A stretch of DNA of 64,000 nucleotides from Auriscalpium vulgare (taxonomy: Eukaryota; Basidiomycota; Agaricomycetes; Russulales; Auriscalpiaceae). Positions 30,043 through 41,253 of this stretch are shown here, piece by piece. The DNA is taken from the NCBI GenBank assembly GCA_019915015.1, contig JAHBBC010000003.1:1054001-1118000 (forward strand). The letters are read 5' to 3'. Below the pieces are notes generated by a model. That model was not told where the DNA came from, searched no databases, and saw only the letters and a list, made by a program, of their open reading frames with translations. The position numbers and the translations under genes are program-made. The stretch's first letter is position 1. Every line of letters begins with the position of its first letter.

Positions 30043-32318
30043 ATGCCTCGACACGCGTTATCCAAGACCAAGAAGCAACAGAAGCACTCAGAGGAACATG
30101 AAACATGGATGCAAAGGGCCATCAAGCTCTACGAGGAGGAACACAGCCCAGGCAACCCGAAACCGAGAGGTGCTCGTGCCATCATCAATGAGGTGACGGC
30201 AGAGTGCCTTCGTGAAATGCATCAGAAGATCAGTCTTTCTCCTACAACTCTTCTAGCGCGCGTTGAAGGCCGGGTGGGCATCCGGGAATTCAACAGTGGT
30301 GAAAAGAGCTGGCTTACGGACGAAGAGGCTGACATCGTGGTTGCATACGCAATCAGTCTCGCAGAGCGCGGATTCCCTCTCAACCACAAGCGCATCAAGG
30401 AACACGTTGATGAGATATGTCGGGCAAAGCTTGGAGACAAGTTTCCCGAAAGTGGGGTCGGCAAAAAGTGGACCTACCGCTTCGTCGATCGGAAGCACTC
30501 CGAGAAGCTGCAACACTACTGGTCCCATCCTCTGGACCACTCTCGTGCACGAGCTGTGAATCCTACCACGAAGGAGCACTACTTTAATCTCCTGAAGGCC
30601 GCAATTGAAGGACGGGATGGTGAGGAGCCCATCCCACCGGAGCTCATATATGGTATGGATGAGTCGGGGCTTCAGGGTGGAATTGGAAACAAAGAGTACG
30701 TATTCGGGCCTCACGGAAGAAGAATACAACAGCAACAGCGCAGCGGAGGGCGCGAGAATATTACTGTGGTGGTAACAATCTGCGCGGACGGTACGGCGCT
30801 TCCACCGGCGGTGATCTTCAAGGGCGACGGCTATCAGGTGACGTGGAAGCAGAGCAATCCACTCAACGCTTCGTGAGCATTTCTATTTCTTAGTAATATA
30901 GTAATGACACTCATGCATAATCAAGGCTTGGTTACTCAGTGAAGGGATATGCAACGGGCGAGATTGGCGTGGTATGGATCAAGCAGTTCGGCAGCTTTAC
31001 GCTGGACAAGGCCGCAGGCCGGCGCATTCTCCTGTTGGTTGATGGTCACGCATCCCATTTCACACGAGCCTTCCTGGAATATGCAAGGACTCGCCGCATT
31101 GAGGTAGTGTGCTACCCATCACACTCAACTCACATTTATCAAGGCCTTGATGTCGTCATATTTGCAACACTGAAGAAGCGGTGGACCGAGGCGCGCGACG
31201 CATTCGAGGAGGGAAGCACAGGCTCTGTCAACAAGACTAATTTTCTTCAAGTCTACGCAGTAGCACACAAACGAACACTCACCGAGGCAAACATCAAATC
31301 GGCCTTTCGTGCGACAGGTGTTGTCCCCTTTAACCCCGATGTCGTGACGGCGGCGAAAATGGCTCCGAGCTTGGAATCTTCCAGTGCGATCATGTTGCCG
31401 CTTTGTCAGGCCACACCCATCAGGGCAATATCTAACCTGATTGACAAGGAGTTAGGACTTATGTTGCAAGTGGAAACCAATGGCGACGGCGCGGCCGGAG
31501 ACGACGCGGCCGGCGACGACAGCAACGAAGGTGGAACACAGCCGAACTCACCTGACCATGGCACCCGCTCCACTCTCGAATCCCTCGCGTCATCCTCTGC
31601 TTCCTTCCTCGTGTCTGCATCGCCTCTCACATCATCATCTGCCCCGCCCGCCTACGCAAACAGATTCATCTCCCCCGTTGTCCGCGGCGGGCGCTATCGA
31701 GATCTTATTGACCAGATCCCATTGACGGGATACGAGAGACTGTTGCAGGAAGCTTTGAAGGAGGCCGAGGCTCAAGATGTTGCGCGAAAGAAGTCGATGG
31801 TGGCGATGCAAGCTGGGGTTGTGCTGCAGGACATGTATGTGAAGCGGTCTCAGCGTCAGCTGCAAAGACAGGAAGAGAAACAGGCAAACAAGGGAAAAAA
31901 GAGGGTACTCGGGGATGGGTTTGCACATCTACTCACCGGAGATGCATTCTACACCGCGGTGGAGAACTTTGAGCAGGCCCAGGAGAAGGAGAAGCTTGAC
32001 AAGCAGGCAAGGCAGGGCAGGAGAGGCGAATACCGGGAGGCTGTGGACCTGTGTCGCGTCCAGGAAACTGCAAGAAAGGCAAGAATCAAGAAGAAGAGAG
32101 CAGAATATCATACCGCGGTGGAAGCATGGCAGAAGGAGCGCGATAGCGCGAAGTCGCAGTGTCGGAAGCCGGGGTGGAGCAAACCAAAGCTGGGAAAGCT
32201 TGAGAAGGCTGTGCAGAAGCCAAAGTTGAAGGATATCAGTCTTGGTGATGAAGCCGAGGACAAGGGCGAGGAGAACGACGAAGAGACGGAGGCGGAGGAG
32301 GAGGAGATGGACAACTGA
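30043..32318 (+). CDS. Pogo-family DDD transposase (two exons, 740 aa)
   Basis: Exon 1 is 30043-30872 and exon 2 is 30926-32318. The 53-nt intron begins GTGAGC and ends AAG, and splicing joins NPLNAS to LGYSVKGYATG in frame. The N-terminus is a helix-turn-helix/CENP-B-like DNA-binding region (about 1-150). The DDE_1 catalytic core follows, with Asp in YGMDESG, Asp in LLLVDGHASHF and Asp in YQGLDVVIF. A long charged coiled-coil tail with acidic end completes it. The start at 30043 (MPRHALSK) fits the family; an upstream ATG at 29983 is also in frame. No stop or frameshift is visible, so the copy may be functional. It cuts and pastes the element at TA sites. Confidence 0.88.
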
Positions 32319-32541
32319 TAGCAGCTGATAGCGATTGATCAGCGTGACGTGACCGACCCGAGGACCCATCCAAGGCCGATAACACCCTCAAGCTTTGTTC
32401 GCCTTCGATCTCTCTGTTCCTCTTCAGATTCATTCTCGGACTTTGCAGTACTAGTATATTAATGTACATACAGACCAATTCACAAAATTTCAAGGCCAAA
32501 GAGCATCGTGTGAAACCTTCAGGTGCGAGAGAAATTTGGCC

Positions 32542-32565
32542 GACCCGAGGACCCGTCTATGACTG
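32542..32565 (-). repeat. Right TIR of pogo element
   Basis: 24 bp, the exact reverse complement of the left TIR, followed by TA. Confidence 0.95.
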
Positions 32566-32567
32566 TA

Positions 32568-33233
32568 CTTACGCGCTACAAGGATTGAATCAACTGATGG
32601 CTGTATGGTGTTCAAACATTGTAATCGGATGCAAGTACACGGATTGCAAAAGTAATAGCAGTGAGATTGCAGGAGGAAACGCGCAATGTAGGAGGGAACG
32701 CGCGACTTAGGAGGTGTCGCGGCCGCGCGGGGATCTCGATATAGGCACCGGCGCGGCTCGGGCCGATAACCGAAAAAGGAAATCGAGTGGGTGGGCTTAC
32801 CCTCCCTCCTGCGGCGTCCTGCGAGATTGGCTGCGGCGTCCTGCGCCAACTTTTAACAGGCTACTTATGGCAACGATGAGAAAAATGCAGAAGTGCTAGG
32901 AAAGTGTCCAATGTGAAGGAGCAAGGGCGACGGACGACGAGACGCATGGCACGCACGCTCGGCACGCCCTGACAGTGACACGCCCGGCCCTCTGGGCCCC
33001 TCGTCATCTCGCGAGAGAACATTCGCCGCCACGATCAGTGTTACCAGGCTCGTTATCGTATAAGATGACGTCGAGCTGCAACAGGATTCGTCCGAGGCCC
33101 ATGAGAAAATACCAAGTCCTCCCACTGCTCTGAGCCGCGTCCGTCTGACTTGTCTTCCTCCACCTCCACCTCCACCTCCACCTCTTCCTCTTCCTCTCCC
33201 CTTCCCTCCCTCCCCACTCCCCCTCGACCGAGC
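32568..33233. other. Intergenic region upstream of kelch/BTB gene
   Basis: No coding frame is supported. It contains small direct repeats (GGAGG..AACGCGC near 32670-32705; CTGCGGCGTCCTGCG twice near 32810-32850). A pyrimidine tract of CCACCT/CTTCCT repeats at about 33160-33215 ends just before the start codon, typical of fungal promoters. Confidence 0.6.
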
Positions 33234-36200
33234 ATGCACTCCGTCTCCGACCTCACCACCTTCTCCCGCAACACCTCCGGTGATGTTCCCCCAAAGCTCG
33301 TGGTGAGTTTCTCTCCCTGCCCTTCATTCGCCTCCTTCACACAGTCAAGGGGTCCTCCAACACCGTCGTCGCGAACAAAATGTATCTTTACGTGAGTCCC
33401 ACATCATGACTGTCGCTGCTAGTTCTTCCTCATTCGCGTTCGTCCCAGGGAGGGCGTCTGGTAACAGAACGACGGATGGTCACGGACATGTTCGTCTTCG
33501 ATCTCCAGACTCTTGTATGGGAGAAGATACTGTCCGCAAATGATGACAACACGCCGGACCCTCGCTACTTTCACAGCGCTGACTCTTGTACTTGGTTCCA
33601 TTGCCTATCCTCCCCGCCATTTCTGACCTCGGAACCAACAGGGAATCAATACCTCATCATTTTCGGAGGCATGGGGCTCAAGCCCGATGCTGATAACGCT
33701 GATGACCTCTGCGTATTGAATGATGTTCGCTTCTACGACCTCGCCGCCAAGCGTTGGATGCCCTCATCCTGGTCTCTCAAGGACTCCGAAATCTCTATTC
33801 CCGCTCCTAAGGCCCGATATGCGCACCTATCATCAGTCTCAGGAGACCGCCTCTTTATCATTGGTGGACAGGATCTGAATAGTGTCTGGCTAGACGACGT
33901 GTACGTCTATGATCTCACTGCCCGAACGTGGGTTCAGCGACGCGACTACGCCCGCCATTGTGGAACGTATCGTAGTGTCGCTGTCTCGGCGAGTATGCGC
34001 GTCCGGCTGCCGCAAGAAGAGTCACGGAAGGCTCCTGCTCCCATACCTTCCAAACCGACATTCCGCATTGACTCGTCAATACCTTCGACATCCAGCTCTG
34101 ACTCCCTCGTCCTCCTCCCATACTCCGCACCCGCCACCGACGATTTTCCCAACGAGATCTACCTCTACAGCAATTACAACGTGAGTTTGTCGGCAGCTCA
34201 TAGAGATTCGTAGCTCAAAATTCATCCTCAGTTCACCGACGTACAACGCGAGCTGGAAGTTTTCACTCCCCTTCCAAACAATGACTTCACCATCACCGAC
34301 GAGTCTTCTGCAATGAATGGCAGCTCATTCCCACCCGGCCTTCGGTTCCCCACAGGTGCAATCTTAGGCACTCATCTCATCATCGCCGGCACATATATAG
34401 CCCACAACTTCCAGTCATTCTCAGTCTGGGCCCTGAATCTCATAGACATGACTTGGTCGCGGGTGGACCCAGGAGGCACGTTGTCCACAGGCTCGTGGTT
34501 CCGCAGCTGTCTCTGGACGGACTCGAACAAGCTCCTCATCTTTGGCAACCGCCAGGGAAACCTCGTCGATGATTACAATCGTCGACTTCTTAGCTGGGAC
34601 CACGTCGCCATCATCGACCTGGAGGCATTTGGCATATATCAGCCGCCCCGCTTGCAGCTGGAAATCCGCATGCAGGAGATGGGGTTAGCGGCATTGGAGG
34701 AAGAGGTGCTAGCAGACTTCGAGATCGTCTGCGATGATGATCGTCGCATCAAGTGCTCTCGCAAGCTCCTCGAAGACCGGTGGCCGTGGTTCCAAGAACA
34801 GCGCAAATCGTTCCTGCGGGCAGCGGTCAGGGCCCTCGATACACTTCCTCTGTCGGCCACACATGTCCCCCTCCCCGAGGTGCCCAATACACCTTCCATT
34901 GAGGAACCTCGCCCCGATCCGCGTCTGTCTCCTCGCGTGCTGCATCTGTCGGAGCCATACCCTATCACTCTGGCCCTTGTACAATATTTCTACTCGCTCG
35001 CATTGGTAACGCCTCTACAGCATGCGCCTGCCGTGCTCAGTGCTCTGCTAGTACTGGCAACCAATTACGAACTGCCTCACCTCAAGCTACTAGTTAAACA
35101 TGCGATGCATCGCGCTCTTTCTAACTCTACCTCTGTGGGGGTGTACGAAGTCGCCACGTTGTGTAGTTGTCGGAGTCTCCAGATCAGGTATGTCTTGTTT
35201 GCTCGCCTGTCGGCCGTGACATCCTGACAGGTTTCCTAGAGCTCTCAAGACTGTAATGGTCCGTGCCTCGTGATAAGCATCTTGCCCCTTGCCTGATTCT
35301 GATGTGTTCTCTCCAGCTTTACAACCAGAAACGTCCGACCGCCCGCTCAAGGCAGGGTAAAGATGGTGGGGGCTCTGGCCGACCTTCTGATGCCAGTGGT
35401 CCTGGCGGCGGACTTGGTGGTGGAGGAAACGAACCGCCCGCAACCGCACGTCCACGCGGCATGTCGGACGCCGTGATGCGCCCCTCATTTACGTCCTCGG
35501 GTGGTGGAAACGGGAGAGGGCATGCACAAGATGGTAGGCTAAAATATACCTCCGCAATGTTACCTGTCCTTTAGTAATCGAGGGCATCTGAAGTCACAGA
35601 TGAGACCAGCTACGACCTGGTGACAGGTCCCTGCTTCTCGTTCGGGAGACCGTTGCAGGAACGCTCTCTGTCTACACTGTCTACACTGTCTACTGACGAC
35701 GACTACGAGTTGGCCGCCGTCGCGGAACTGCATTCCCCTGTTGTAGTCGTGGAGGCCCCCTCTTCTTCAGTAGCCCTTGAGCAGAGGTCCAGGTCTCTCG
35801 AAGAGTGCGATATGCCCGAGGGAGCGCATGCATCAATGCTTTCGGAAGATTACTATCTCAAGCCGATCTTGCACGGGCTACGCATCCAGACAAACACACG
35901 AAATGTCTCCTCCCCCGGGACATCTCCAATAACTATGTCACACTCTCCCGGACGTGACTCTGACCTGTATGACGAAGCCTCCATGCTGGGATACCCGCTC
36001 TCCTCGTCATACCGGACTTCTCGCCAGCGATACAGCGTCGACACTCCCTCCCTTACGTCATCAACGTCGCACAGCTCACTGAGCAGCGCCTTCAGCCCTA
36101 GCACAGCCTCCCCTCTCGGCTCACCGCCGTCGAGTCCTTCAAATTATACTCACGTTGTGGAGCCAAATCATCTGCCACCATCGCATCTAACAGCCATCAG

Positions 36201-36753
36201 CGAGATGCATCCTGACGAGGCCCACGGTGGCCGGTCCCCACCTCCTGAGCCGAAGTCGCTTGTAGTGCCTGCAGAGGAGTCTTCGTTGGCACCCAACGAC
36301 AGCTCTTCGACCATCACACCACACAACGTGTCGTGGCGGAGCGTGCGCAACCTGCAGGCTCTTCGCATACGATCTAAGTCTCCTGCCAGGACTATCACTG
36401 CTCTAGAAAGTCCTGCCTCAGGGTCGTCAAGGACCTCCCAGTACCCGTCCCCAGCCTTACCTCCCTTGCCCATCTCGCGCTTTTTCTCAGGCAAGTCGGA
36501 TAGGGCGTGTAAGGACATTACTCCCAGCCCAGCAGACCATGCCAAGGCGAGCAAAGCGGAGGAGAAGCGGCGGCGAAAGGAGGAGGCCCGCACCAAGGCT
36601 GAACAGCTCGCTCTCGAGTTGAAGATGCGGGCACAAGAACGCGCGAAGAAGGCAGAGAAAGCGTCTGTGTACACCACCAAGTCTTCTGAGAAGCGGCAAA
36701 AGCCCGGAACGTGGGAAGAGGATGGGTCGCTTTATGGTGGCCTGACGATGTAG
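33234..36753 (+). CDS. Kelch-repeat and BTB domain protein
   Basis: Eight exons fit in frame: 33234-33302, 33350-33391, 33449-33587, 33642-34180, 34232-35187, 35240-35252, 35317-35533 and 35600-36753, giving about 1042 residues. Kelch blades are marked by GG pairs (YLYGGRL, LIIFGGMG, FIIGGQD) in residues about 30-400. A BTB/POZ-like region follows (about 440-600, from DFEIVCDDDRRIKCSRKLLE), then a Gly-rich linker and a Ser-rich tail. It ends in a basic coiled coil (EEKRRRKEEARTKAEQLALE) near the C-terminus. Kelch/BTB proteins act as adaptors; fission yeast Ral2, a Ras regulator, has a similar kelch-rich plan, but orthology is a guess. The 13-nt exon and the exon after it are the least certain. 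It converges with the next gene on the minus strand. Confidence 0.82.
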
Positions 36754-37092
36754 ATTCTGCTGTTCACTGATTTTAGTTATCATAGATTTCCTTTACTTGT
36801 CTTCCCTATAGATGTCCCTGTGAGTATGGTTGTAAGTTGTGTCGCGTATATTTTGTTACACTTGTTGTCTGATCTTTGGTATCGCGCTCGTCGCTCGTCT
36901 CGGGAATGTCTGTTATAATTAAAGATGTATTTGCTGCTTCAGGTTTATGGAATAATTGGGTACTCAAATGCTGTGGGGGAAAGGTGTGCTAAGGAAAGGG
37001 CAGAGCTGATGAACGAGAAAATGCGATATGGGTACAATGTCGTGTTGGTGAAGGCATGCAAGACGTGCGAGCGCCGAGGGTGTAGTGTGGCC
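36754..37092. other. Convergent 3' intergenic region
   Basis: About 340 bp between the stops of the convergent kelch/BTB and RING genes. No gene is visible. AT-rich TATAATTAAA-type motifs near 36910 may serve 3' end formation. Confidence 0.6.
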
Positions 37093-39038
37093 TCAGAGGA
37101 GGGCGTCAAGGGCAGACCGACCAGCAGCTGGGAAGGCGAAAGGAGGCTCGAAGCCATCCGGCGTTGTGGACGAGCCTGCTTCGCAAACGCGCTCAAGTTG
37201 ATGCTCAAGCATCTGAGGGTCTGGCGGCTCTTGCACGACAAAATCCTCACCAGCACCACCCACCGGGGCGTGATGATCAGGATCCATCTCAGCCTCGTGC
37301 GCCGACTGTGCTATCATGCCATCGAAGGCTTGGTTTGCTGGGGGTTCCGTCTCGTTAGCCGTGATGATGTGATTAACTGTAGATGACGGGAGGAAGTCAG
37401 CAAACACAATCGCTGTGCAGAAAGACAAATAAGAATAAGTTCACATTCTTTGGCATGGGCTGCAAAATCCGGTAAGGACCATTGTAATCCGAGTCGGACC
37501 ATGCGACGTACCATGTTCCTTCTGCAGGGGGCAGCCACTGCCGTCTAAGCAATCCGGCCTATCTGTGACGCTAGGCTCGAGGAAACCCTTGCGGCGCTCA
37601 CGAATCCACCAATCCTTCAGACCAAATAGTAACACTTCAACTGCACAAAGCCTGCAGATGCGGTCCCGTGAACTGTCGAGGTCAGGGCTCGGGCCCGGAA
37701 CGACTCCATGTATATCCACGAACAGATCCAGTTCGATGAGAGGGGCGAAGTTCCGAGGCTGGGCAGATATGTGACCCACAATCTGCGTAGTCCAATTCAG
37801 CACCCTAGACTATAAGGTTGCAAATCAAGTGTACCCACATCACGATAGATATGCTTCGGAGTCATACGCTGAGCGGTAAGATAGTCCAGCATTATCTCGA
37901 CTTCGACGGCATTGCCATCGAAGCACTCGTACACCTCCGCCGATTGGATAAGATCGCCAATGTCGGACATAGCATTCGGCTGCTGTACCATGAGAAGCGA
38001 AGCAGAGCATCGTCCCTGGACACCGACACCGCAGAACGAGACCTGACAGAAATCGCACTTGGTACTGGTAGGTGCCTGTACGGCCAACATGTTCTCGCTG
38101 CAAAAGATCATTGAGTGAACGTACCGCGGCGATTTACGGCAGGCCGCCATACCAGTTGCCACAATAAGAATGCCCTGGCGGGGCGCCGTTGTCGATGTGC
38201 CAGGCGTGATCAGGATCGATTGCAGGATCGGGAACTGGCTGCGGGCAGCTCCATCCAAACCGGTTCCCCGGTGTGCAGTGTGGGCATGGACGAGCGTATT
38301 CGCCAGGCTGGGGGATGGTCGGTTCAGGAGATGCCTCCCGAGGGGTGGGTATCTGGGCCGGAGAGTTAGCGTTCATCTGAGAGGACGTATGTGAGAAGAC
38401 GAACGCGGAAGGACTGTCCGGGGCGATAGATCTCGTCGGCCTGCTGCTTCTCGCGCTCTGTGCGGCCGCGCGAGGGATCTGCGCGAAGGAGAACATCAAC
38501 CATGACTTGGAGGGCACGGGAAGGGGTGACGCTGGTAGAGACGCTCCTGCACGCGGGGCAATTGGATCCACCGTTCTGGGAGAAGAGATGTCAGGTGGGT
38601 CAACGGCGACCACACGGGAGGAGGGTGGCCACAAGAGAGGACACTCACGCGCACCCAAAGGAAGCAACAGCTGGGGAGGGGGGGGAGTGTGTGAGCGTTA
38701 GAGAAAGGAAAGAAGAGATATGCTGAGGACCTTCCGCAAAAGTAATGCTGGCAGGGATAGACGACGACGGGTCTGTAGATTAGACCCGCACAGCAGCCGC
38801 AGAGGAGCTCCTGCTCGAGGTCATCGGCGAGGGCGCTGCCCGAGATGAGAGGAGGATGGTGGGGATCGTCTGGGCTGGCATCGGCGGGGACGTCCTCCTT
38901 GAGCCGCTTGTGGGTGTCTGGGGCGGGGGGGTCGAAGGACGGGGAAGCCCTGCGCTTGAGGGTGACGGTGTTGTCTGGTGGGTGGGGAGGATTGGGCGCG
39001 GGCGCGGATGGATCGAGGAGGAGGTGTATGGAGGACAT
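37093..39038 (-). CDS. RING-type E3 ubiquitin ligase, CHFR-like
   Basis: Eight exons (38731-39038, 38649-38670, 38405-38575, 38153-38352, 37839-38097, 37512-37809, 37445-37459, 37093-37412) join in frame to about 530 residues. A C3HC4 RING spans about 75-125: CGCC, then CQHYFCGSCC across the first intron, then NCPAC. A Cys-rich module follows at about 195-270 (RPCPHC, YCGNCENM, KCDFCQVSFCG, VQGRC), matching the cysteine-rich part of fungal CHFR-type ligases. The C-terminus is acidic and disordered. No forkhead-associated domain is seen in the 75 residues before the RING, unlike animal CHFR. It should transfer ubiquitin from an E2 to substrates, in CHFR for mitotic control. The intron ending at 38353 has a CTAAC branch site. 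Confidence 0.85.
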
Positions 39039-39331
39039 GGTCGAAGGTGGGAGAGAGACGAGCGCGAGTGCCAGGGCCTGGCGGCCACGCTCACTGTCGC
39101 CTTCCGTTTCGGGTGGCTTCGGTGGACGACTCGGACTGGCCTCGTCTGCTGCGCCTCAACTCATCGATAAATCCTCGCTGTATTGTCCCCGCCTGCACGC
39201 ACGGGCCTCCGAGTCGTCGCGCGCGGCCGACGCTCACAACGACGTCACCGGGCCGTCGGTGCCGGTGTGCGGCAGTGCAGCCAGCGAGTTGAACCAGCTC
39301 CAGCACCACCGCCCTCTCTCTCCCGACTCTC
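39039..39331. promoter_or_regulatory. Divergent promoter region
   Basis: 293 bp separate the start codons of the minus-strand RING ligase and the plus-strand mitochondrial protein gene, so both promoters must lie here. No TATA box stands out. Confidence 0.5.
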
Positions 39332-39743
39332 ATGGCTGCTCGTCTCCTCGTCGCCGCGCCCCTCCGTGCTGCCATCCGCGCGCAGCCCCGCCTTGTCCCC
39401 CGCCGCCTTATGAGCGCCTCTGCCCATGCTCCAAAGGCCTCCACCGACACCCCGTGGCTGGTTCGTTCCCTTCGGCCCTCTCCCTTTCCCATACTCGCTC
39501 ATCTCTTCCGCTCCCCAGATTGGTTCTGCCCTGGTGTTCATTCCCACCGTCAGTCTATCTGTTATTCTCGCACCGTTCATGCCCCGTTCATCGCGTCTGG
39601 TCGCTAGATCGGCTACCTGCTCTCCCCCGCAGCCACAGACACCCCGCAGAAGGCTCACGCAGCGGGTGGCCATGGCTCACCCAAAGTCCCCGCAGAGACG
39701 GTCCCTCACTCCTCGGTGCGCCCAGTTTGGGTGATGACCAACT
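39332..39743 (+). pseudogene. 5' part of small mitochondrial membrane protein gene, split by transposon
   Basis: Exons 39332-39460, 39519-39548 and 39608 onward join in frame. The N-terminus (MAARLLVAAPLRAAIRAQPR) is Arg/Ala-rich without acids, like a mitochondrial presequence. Across the exon joints LIGSALVFIPTIGYLLSP forms one membrane segment. After VRPVWVMT the frame enters the left TIR of a DNA transposon. The matching C-terminal half is found 7.6 kb away at 47335-47869. Similar small single-span proteins of unknown role occur in basidiomycetes. Interrupted here, the gene is probably dead, unless the whole element is removed or spliced. Confidence 0.7.
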
Positions 39744-39783
39744 TAGTACAAGTACAACTCTCCTCCTGAGACGAGAGTTGTAC
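39744..39783 (+). repeat. Left TIR with terminal hairpin
   Basis: 19-bp TIR at 39744-39762. An 11-bp arm GTACAACTCTC and its complement enclose a 10-bp loop. Confidence 0.9.
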
Positions 39784-40070
39784 TAGGTTGTACTGGGCGG
39801 CTCCTTCTGCCGATTGTCCATTGTCCTTGCTTGCCGCGTGTCCGGCACTTCCGTCGTTTCTCCGAGCTTCTTCGCCCGAGTCCCTTGTTCCGCACGGCCA
39901 TTGTCCCTCGCACGCTCCCTCGAATCGGCCCGAAGCCGTGCCATTGTGTGAGTTGCCATTGTTCCTCTCCCATATAATGACCCCCAGCATATCTCCCTCG
40001 TCCTTTCCTGTCTCCACCCCGCACTCATCACCGCCACCCCGCTACTCCCAGCCACACCCGACGCCGCCTC

Positions 40071-40241
40071 CGCCCAGCCTCGCCCGTTGCGGCCTCCGTC
40101 GGTCACCGACGACTAATCCTCTTGACATACCTTCCACACCGCCGTCCAGTGAGAACACGTCCGCCCAGCCTCGCTCGTTGCGGCCTCCGTCGGTCACCGA
40201 TAACTAGTCCTCTTGACATACCTGCCTCGCCGCCGTCCACG
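40071..40241. repeat. 91-bp direct tandem duplication
   Basis: The segment starting CGCCCAGCCTCGCCCGTTG at 40071 recurs from 40162 with a few substitutions, both containing CCTCTTGACATACCT. Confidence 0.85.
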
Positions 40242-40855
40242 GCACATTGCGTGTGCTTCGCGCCTCGCGCTAGCACCTTGGAGATCAAGGTGCGCCTTTT
40301 CACGATACATATCCTCTCCGACCTCCATGCTTGCCCTTCGCATCCGCCTCTTCGTGTCCGTCGACACCTCGACAACGCCACAACAACACGAGCCCGCCGC
40401 CTCTTATCTCGTCTGGCCCCTCTGCATGCATCACCTCTCAACCCATCCTCCCTGGAGCCCTCGCATCATCTCCGGCGCGAGCGCGCTTCACGTACCAATG
40501 TACAGCGGGAGCGCTTGGGCTCCATCCATCATCCTCCCGACAACATCTCACTATCTTACCGCCGTTGTGCGTCCGCCCCCGCATTGTCGTTCGCCAACCA
40601 GGTTGCGCGGTCTGTCGTGCAGTATTAGCTGCTTTACTTACTACATTGTGTTTTTGTATGTAACCTATCGCCCATGATTATCGTTTCGATTGAACTGCGA
40701 ACAGAGTTGGCTCGCGCTTGTGGCGCTTCGCGTTCAACCGTTCCCCTGAGTTCAAGGCTGCCGCGATATTGCATTACCGAGGTACTGACCTGGTAAAAAT
40801 TGCCTTTTCATCGTCTGCAGGTAGCATTGAAGGATGCGAAACATAGATGCACGCG

Positions 40856-40938
40856 TGTGATTGGCTCAAGCAGGAGAGACGCCTTGAGATGTGCTGACGT
40901 CACATCTCAAGAATTATCTCCTGCGTCAGCCAATCACA
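40856..40938. repeat. 83-bp interrupted palindrome
   Basis: Three arm blocks pair around a centre near 40897: TGTGATTGGCT with AGCCAATCACA, GCAGGAGA with TCTCCTGC, and CTTGAGATGTG with CACATCTCAAG. The outer blocks contain CCAAT boxes in both orientations, so it may be a bidirectional promoter relic, a MITE or a cruciform. It lies about 315 bp upstream of the captured Hsp70 fragment. Confidence 0.85.
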
Positions 40939-41253
40939 TTCTTCGTTTCCAGCTGGCACATTGCGACCACTAAACGGCGTTACTCCGACTCGCACCCTCT
41001 GCTTTCTTTGCTCGCTCTTTCTCGGCGTCCAGACATTAAGATAAGTCACCTAATAATCGCTGTGTTCGTGTCTTGTAAGGTGTCAGACCTGGCGCCTCTT
41101 GATGCGAGCTCAGCACTGTTGTTAACATTTGAATGCTCATTCTTTTCATTTCCTAGAACTTCAATCCTCTTCTCCTTGCGGCGCACCCCACCAATGCGCC
41201 CCCAGAGGGGCTATCATGCGGCTCCGGCATTTCGTCGCATAGTATGCTCTGAA

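Larger units (their letters stand above)
29618..32565 (+). mobile_element. Pogo/Fot1-type DNA transposon, 2948 bp
   Basis: Perfect 24-bp terminal inverted repeats (29618-29641 and 32542-32565) begin CAGTCATAGACGGGTCCTCG. They are flanked by the dinucleotide TA on both sides (29616-29617 and 32566-32567), the target site expected for Tc1/mariner/pogo elements. Inner copies of the CGGGTCCTCGGGTC motif occur at each end, in tandem on the left and inverted near 32355 on the right. These are candidate transposase-binding sites. The transposase inside is complete once one intron is removed. Confidence 0.95.
39784..41253. other. Transposon cargo region without recognised gene
   Basis: C-rich sequence with open but unrecognised frames. 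It contains a 91-bp tandem duplication (40071-40161, 40162-40241) and an 83-bp interrupted palindrome (40856-40938), listed separately. Confidence 0.5.

Noticed and set aside
35620..36753. Separate gene for the Ser-rich frame
   Set aside because: It begins with GTG and joins in frame to the kelch/BTB gene through a normal 66-nt intron.
39091..39492. Minus-strand frames over the mitochondrial protein gene
   Set aside because: Shadow frames; the plus-strand exon chain with presequence and membrane segment explains the region.
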